Shown: one piece after another, positions 15,980-18,400 of the stretch | Numbering within the stretch: position 1 is the first letter of the stretch | Layout of the letters: each line of letters begins with the position of its first letter | Assembly: GCA_937894675.1 (NCBI GenBank) | Contig: CALCQO010000043.1 | Coordinates: 1-18,400, forward strand | Origin: an uncultured Clostridia bacterium | Lineage (GTDB): Bacteria > Bacillota > Clostridia > Christensenellales > Aristaeellaceae | Length of the DNA stretch: 18,400 bases | Direction: 5' to 3' | Position numbers and translations under genes: made by a program | The notes under the pieces: model-generated | Told to the model about the DNA's origin: nothing | Seen by the model: the letters and a program-made list of their open reading frames with translations, nothing else | Databases searched by the model: none

Positions 15980-16071
15980 GCAACAAAGCCCCGAAAACGC
16001 AGTGTAAACAAGGGCTTAAGAGGTTCCAAGTCACCTTTTGATAACAGTTTGATAACAGGGCACTAAGAGGT
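15945..16071. repeat. Candidate attachment region: short direct repeats across and after the guaA stop
   Basis: Three sets of direct repeats lie together. CAACAAAGCCCC occurs at 15945-15956 and 15981-15992, on either side of the guaA stop codon. TTTGATAACAG occurs twice in perfect tandem (16037-16047, 16048-16058). AGGGC(n)TAAGAGGT occurs at 16011-16024 and 16057-16071. Closely spaced direct repeats of this sort resemble integrase arm-type sites, and guaA 3' ends are known integration targets, so this is probably one end of the element whose integrase lies at 17309-18391. The matching far-end att copy is not in the window, so the crossover point cannot be placed. Confidence 0.5.
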
Positions 16072-16124
16072 ACCCTCCTGGCGAGAATAGTCAGCCCCAA
16101 TTGCCTCTAAAGTGCCATATTCCA

Positions 16125-16164
16125 AAAACGGCTTTGCTGATCGGATTGTCAGCAAGGCCGTTTT
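16125..16164. terminator. Bidirectional terminator between guaA and the XRE gene
   Basis: AAAACGGCTTTGCTGA (16125-16140) pairs with TCAGCAAGGCCGTTTT (16149-16164), 16 bp with one G-U, around an 8-base loop. T-runs follow the stem in both directions. It lies 20 bases beyond the XRE stop on the minus strand and can also end guaA transcripts on the plus strand. Confidence 0.9.
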
Positions 16165-16184
16165 ATTATGGAGGTGATATTTGA

Positions 16185-16691
16185 CTATTTTTCTGTGATG
16201 GCGTCGCTTAGCTCCTGAGAAGGAACACTTGCCCACCGCTGAGTGGCATCAAATTGTGGATACCTGTAGCGCCACTGGTCGTATTCTTCCTTACTAATCT
16301 CTCCAGTAGATAGCTTTGCAAACTGTTCCTGCCAGGCACTTAGCATTCGGTGCATGTCAAAAAAGACCCCTTTGTCCGACTTGTCCAGGAAAAGGTACAG
16401 CTCACCATCACGCTCACCGATTCGCAAACCGCGAAGATCTTCTAACACGAACAAGGTGTGCATCAATCCGATGTTGCTGTCAATCTCCGGGACATCCAGA
16501 GCTTTAGGGGACACGCCCAATTCATGGGCAAGCAAACTGGTCAGATCAGCCTTAGGTGTCCTTGTGCCAGACTCGTATTGGGCCATCCGTACATCGGCTG
16601 ACTTCTCAGGAAACCCTACAGCCATGCCCAGGTACTTTTGCGTCATACCACGCAAATTGCGGAAAAAGTTGATTCTTTCACCAATAGCCAT
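16185..16691 (-). CDS. XRE-family transcriptional repressor of a mobile element
   Basis: A 168-residue DNA-binding protein. Residues about 5-62 form a five-helix XRE/Cro-type HTH domain: INFFRNLRGMTQKYLGMAVGF, then the recognition region and AQYESGTRTPK, then LAHELGVSPKAL. The remaining 100 residues have no motif I recognise and may serve for dimerisation or signal sensing. I infer that it represses the divergent promoter at 16798-16826 by binding the GCTTAG repeats there and keeps xis-int silent. ATG 16691 has GGAGGT 7 bases upstream. Base composition is visibly more AT-rich than in guaA. There is no protease domain of the LexA/CI type in sight, so the derepression signal is unknown. Confidence 0.87.
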   Translation of the reverse strand: MAIGERINFFRNLRGMTQKYLGMAVGFPEKSADVRMAQYESGTRTPKADLTSLLAHELGVSPKALDVPEIDSNIGLMHTLFVLEDLRGLRIGERDGELYLFLDKSDKGVFFDMHRMLSAWQEQFAKLSTGEISKEEYDQWRYRYPQFDATQRWASVPSQELSDAITEK

Positions 16692-16725
16692 TGTTGCTAC
16701 CTCCAGCTAGTTGCATTGCGAACTG

Positions 16726-16755
16726 AGTATAGCATATATGTTTAGGAGAGCGCAA
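16726..16755 (-). promoter_or_regulatory. Promoter of the XRE repressor gene
   Basis: Minus-strand TATACT (16731-16726) preceded by an extended-10 TG, with a poor -35 TTGCGC (16755-16750) 18 bp away. It is divergent from the xis-int promoter 40 bp to the right. No GCTTAG copy overlaps it. Confidence 0.5.
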
Positions 16756-16797
16756 GAAAGATTTAACAAAATAGTTTAATTATTTTTTGCAAACCCC

Positions 16798-16852
16798 TTG
16801 ACATTAACAAAAATGCTTAGTAGAATGCACGAGCTAAGCGAAAATGCTTAGT
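16798..16852 (+). promoter_or_regulatory. xis-int promoter with triple GCTTAG operator
   Basis: A perfect TTGACA (16798-16803), 17-bp spacer and TAGAAT (16821-16826) form a strong promoter. AAAATGCTTAGT occurs at 16810-16821, over the spacer and the first -10 base, and again at 16841-16852, exactly 31 bp on, about three helical turns. A third half-site CTAAGC (16834-16839) is inverted, making CTAAGC-6-GCTTAG a palindrome (16834-16851). This is the layout of a phage-type operator for the XRE protein. Repressor binding would block polymerase directly. Confidence 0.75.
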
Positions 16853-16855
16853 GCG

Positions 16856-17092
16856 AACCTTGAAAACAGAATACGCAGCCAGTCAGATACCGAGAATGCC
16901 CTCCTTGCCAAGTCCGCTTCCCCGGAGAAGCGGCGCGAGGGAGCATTTACGAGGCAACGCACTTTGGTCAGACAAGGCCGGGTGTAGGAACGGGACTGGG
17001 ATGAAAGCGAAAACAGTCAAGTCCGGACAGCACTCCGGGGGGCTTGACAAACCCCCAATCTACAAGGGGGAAGTCTATCCAAAAAAAGGAGG
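16856..17092 (+). promoter_or_regulatory. Long structured leader of xis-int with boxA-like motif and competing hairpins
   Basis: The stretch from 16692 to 17100 has no credible gene. After the promoter, AACCTTGAAAAC (16856-16867) matches the boxA-like motif of the putative rRNA leader at the left edge over 12 bases. Next, CCCTC/GAGGG (16899-16903, 16937-16941) encloses CCGCTTC/GAAGCGG (16914-16920, 16927-16933) with a six-base loop. Near the end, GTCAAG/CTTGAC (17016-17021, 17043-17048) encloses CCGGA/TCCGG (17023-17027, 17034-17038). Then CCCCC (17052-17056) can pair with G-runs on either side (17037-17042 or 17066-17070). A ribosome site AAGGAGG (17086-17092) follows. The structure suggests control by antitermination or translation; I do not recognise the RNA family. 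Confidence 0.55.
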
Positions 17093-17100
17093 AACGATTG

Positions 17101-17328
17101 ATGGGGAAAATGCTGATTCATGTCGATGAGGTAGCTCAGCTGCTCGAAGTATCGAAACCATATGCTTACAAGCTAATCAGGAAACTCAACGATGAGCTTA
17201 AGAAGAAGGGTTGTATCGTTATTCCTGGCAGGACAGACCGCAAGTATTTCTTTGAGAAGTTCTACGGAACGCATGATCTGGACATTTTTGAAAAGGAGGA
17301 TTCGGAAAGTGCCGGCATTCAAAACTGA
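17101..17328 (+). CDS. xis: Small HTH protein, excisionase-like
   Basis: A 75-residue basic protein with a winged-helix/MerR-like DNA-binding region: IHVDEVAQLLEVSKPYAYKLIRKLN (about 6-30) is a classic excisionase-type helix-turn-helix, followed by a wing (GCIVIPGRTDRKYFFEKFYG, about 37-56). Such proteins bend attachment-site DNA and turn the integrase toward excision. ATG 17101 has a perfect AAGGAGG 8 bases upstream; an in-frame start at 17044 would run through the hairpin and ribosome-site region and is rejected. The integrase start lies inside its last codons (20-base overlap), which supports a joint xis-int function. It could instead be a regulatory HTH of the element. Confidence 0.8.
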   Translation: MGKMLIHVDEVAQLLEVSKPYAYKLIRKLNDELKKKGCIVIPGRTDRKYFFEKFYGTHDLDIFEKEDSESAGIQN

Positions 17329-18391
17329 GAGCAATAAAACCTGGTACGTGATGGTGCGATATATCGATTGGAAGGGAGAGCGCAAGCAAAAATGCAAGCG
17401 AGGGTTTCCCACTCGAGCAAAGGCGTTGGAATGGGAGCGAGAGTTTCTTCAGCAGGTACGGTCCGATGTGGATATGACATTTGAAAGTTTCTTTGAGCTC
17501 TACGCCAAAGACATCAAGCCGCGATTGAAAGAGAATACTTGGATTACCAAAGAGAGCATTATTCAGCACAAGATTCTTCCTTACTTTGCCAAAAGGAAAC
17601 TCTCGGAGATTACGGCAAAGAATGTGATGGACTGGCAAAATGAGATCCTTAGCTCGAAAGACAAACGCCGGAAACCTCACACACCAACCTACCTTAAAAC
17701 GATCCACAACCAGCTCAGCGCCATCTTCAATCATGCTGTGAGGTACTACGATCTGCGCATGAACCCCGCTGCCAAGGCTGGAAATATGGGAACAAAGGAA
17801 AGTGGGGAGATGCTGTTCTGGACAAAGGAGGAATATCTTAAGTTTGCGGATGCGATGATGGATAAACCAATCTCCTACTATGCCTTCGAAATGCTCTACT
17901 GGTGCGGCATCAGAGTCGGAGAACTGCTGGCCCTGACGCCACAAGACTTTGACTTTGAGAAGAACACTGTCACCATCAACAAATCCTATCAGCGCCTAAA
18001 GGGAAAGGATGTCATCACAACGCCAAAAACGAAAAAGAGTAACAGAGTTATTGCAATGCCCGACTTTCTAAGTCAGGAAATGCAGGAGTATCTTGGGATG
18101 TTCTACAGTGCAAGGGCAACAGACCGCATCTTCCCTATCAGCAAGCATTATCTGCATCACGAGATGAACAGGGGAACGAAAGCAACAGGAGTTAAGCGCA
18201 TTCGAATACATGATGTTCGCCACAGCCACGTTTCATTGTTGGTCGACATGGGCTTTTCGGCTCTGGCAATAGCGGATCGTGTGGGACATGAAAGCATTGA
18301 TATCACCTATCGATATGCTCACCTGTTTCCTTCCGTTCAAACAGAAATTGACCTGCCCCCCAATCCTTGTACCAGTCCGAGAGTTAGTTGA
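17309..18391 (+). CDS. int: Tyrosine site-specific integrase of a mobile element (Tn916/phage type)
   Basis: A complete 360-residue tyrosine recombinase that would insert and excise the element. Domains in order: an N-terminal arm-binding domain (about 1-50, TWYVMVRYIDWKGERK and GFPTRAKALEWE), a SAM-like core-binding domain (about 56-155) and the catalytic domain (about 170-345). The catalytic set is present: Arg202 in GIRVGEL, Lys240 in TPKTKKSNR, His301 and Arg304 in HDVRH, His327 in VGHESI, and nucleophile Tyr336 in YRYAHLFP. The start is GTG 17309 with AAGGAGG 9 bases upstream; an in-frame reading from 17192 lies mostly inside xis. The last 15 residues (Pro/Cys/Ser-rich) are unlike the usual family tail. 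Only 9 bases remain in the window after the stop. Confidence 0.92.
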   Translation: MPAFKTESNKTWYVMVRYIDWKGERKQKCKRGFPTRAKALEWEREFLQQVRSDVDMTFESFFELYAKDIKPRLKENTWITKESIIQHKILPYFAKRKLSEITAKNVMDWQNEILSSKDKRRKPHTPTYLKTIHNQLSAIFNHAVRYYDLRMNPAAKAGNMGTKESGEMLFWTKEEYLKFADAMMDKPISYYAFEMLYWCGIRVGELLALTPQDFDFEKNTVTINKSYQRLKGKDVITTPKTKKSNRVIAMPDFLSQEMQEYLGMFYSARATDRIFPISKHYLHHEMNRGTKATGVKRIRIHDVRHSHVSLLVDMGFSALAIADRVGHESIDITYRYAHLFPSVQTEIDLPPNPCTSPRVS

Positions 18392-18400
18392 GATATAATC

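Noticed and set aside
16810..16852. CRISPR-like repeat from the two AAAATGCTTAGT copies
   Set aside because: Only two 12-bp copies with an inverted half-site over a promoter; this is an operator layout. No cas genes or further repeats were seen anywhere in the window.
16851..17129. Small plus-strand open frame through the xis leader
   Set aside because: It would start at an ATG-less or poorly placed site without a ribosome site, reads through the stems, and gives a composition-biased peptide; the region is better explained as structured RNA.
18300..18400. Right attachment site within the window
   Set aside because: I found no copy of the guaA end, CAACAAAGCCCC or TTTGATAACAG repeats near the integrase 3' end.

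Overview
This window looks like chromosome from a moderately GC-rich Gram-positive bacterium of the class Clostridia, probably an uncultured gut relative. That placement is an inference from Firmicutes-type promoters and strong AAGGAGG ribosome sites, the two-subunit class I fumarase, the L25/Ctc protein, TmcAL, a DacF-like carboxypeptidase, and an ABC sugar transporter without its own ATPase. No rRNA or tRNA gene lies inside the window, so the placement is not firm.

Layout. Positions 1-110 hold what looks like the promoter and boxA leader of an rRNA operon reading leftward off the window. L25/Ctc (263-892) follows with its own promoter and a clear terminator. A five-gene rightward operon (1045-5694) joins a Gfo/Idh/MocA oxidoreductase and a sugar-phosphate isomerase/epimerase to three lysine/diaminopimelate genes, asd-dapA-dapB. 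A second rightward unit (5777-9833) holds tmcAL, the two class I fumarate hydratase subunits and a D,D-carboxypeptidase. A leftward carbohydrate-uptake operon (13649 down to 9891) encodes a secreted solute-binding protein, two permeases and an SGNH-type esterase. A strong hairpin after the binding-protein gene probably sets its excess over the permeases. A divergent promoter drives a phosphoribosyltransferase gene and then guaA (GMP synthase), whose 3' end is a known class of integration target.

From about 15980 to the right edge the DNA changes character and reads as the integration module of a mobile element. It has repeats resembling attachment and arm sites just after guaA, a bidirectional terminator, a leftward XRE repressor, an operator-studded divergent promoter, a roughly 270-nt structured leader carrying an rRNA-like boxA motif, a small HTH (excisionase-like) protein and a complete tyrosine integrase. 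The most interesting part is the leader. An rRNA-type antitermination signal and mutually exclusive hairpins sit between a repressor-controlled promoter and xis-int. This suggests element excision is gated both at initiation and by RNA structure or antitermination.

Metabolically the ordinary genes cover translation (L25, TmcAL), cell-wall precursor and lysine supply (Asd-DapA-DapB) and wall trimming (DacF), central carbon (fumarase), sugar uptake and modification, and purine synthesis and salvage. All functions are assigned from motifs read by eye; no database search was run.
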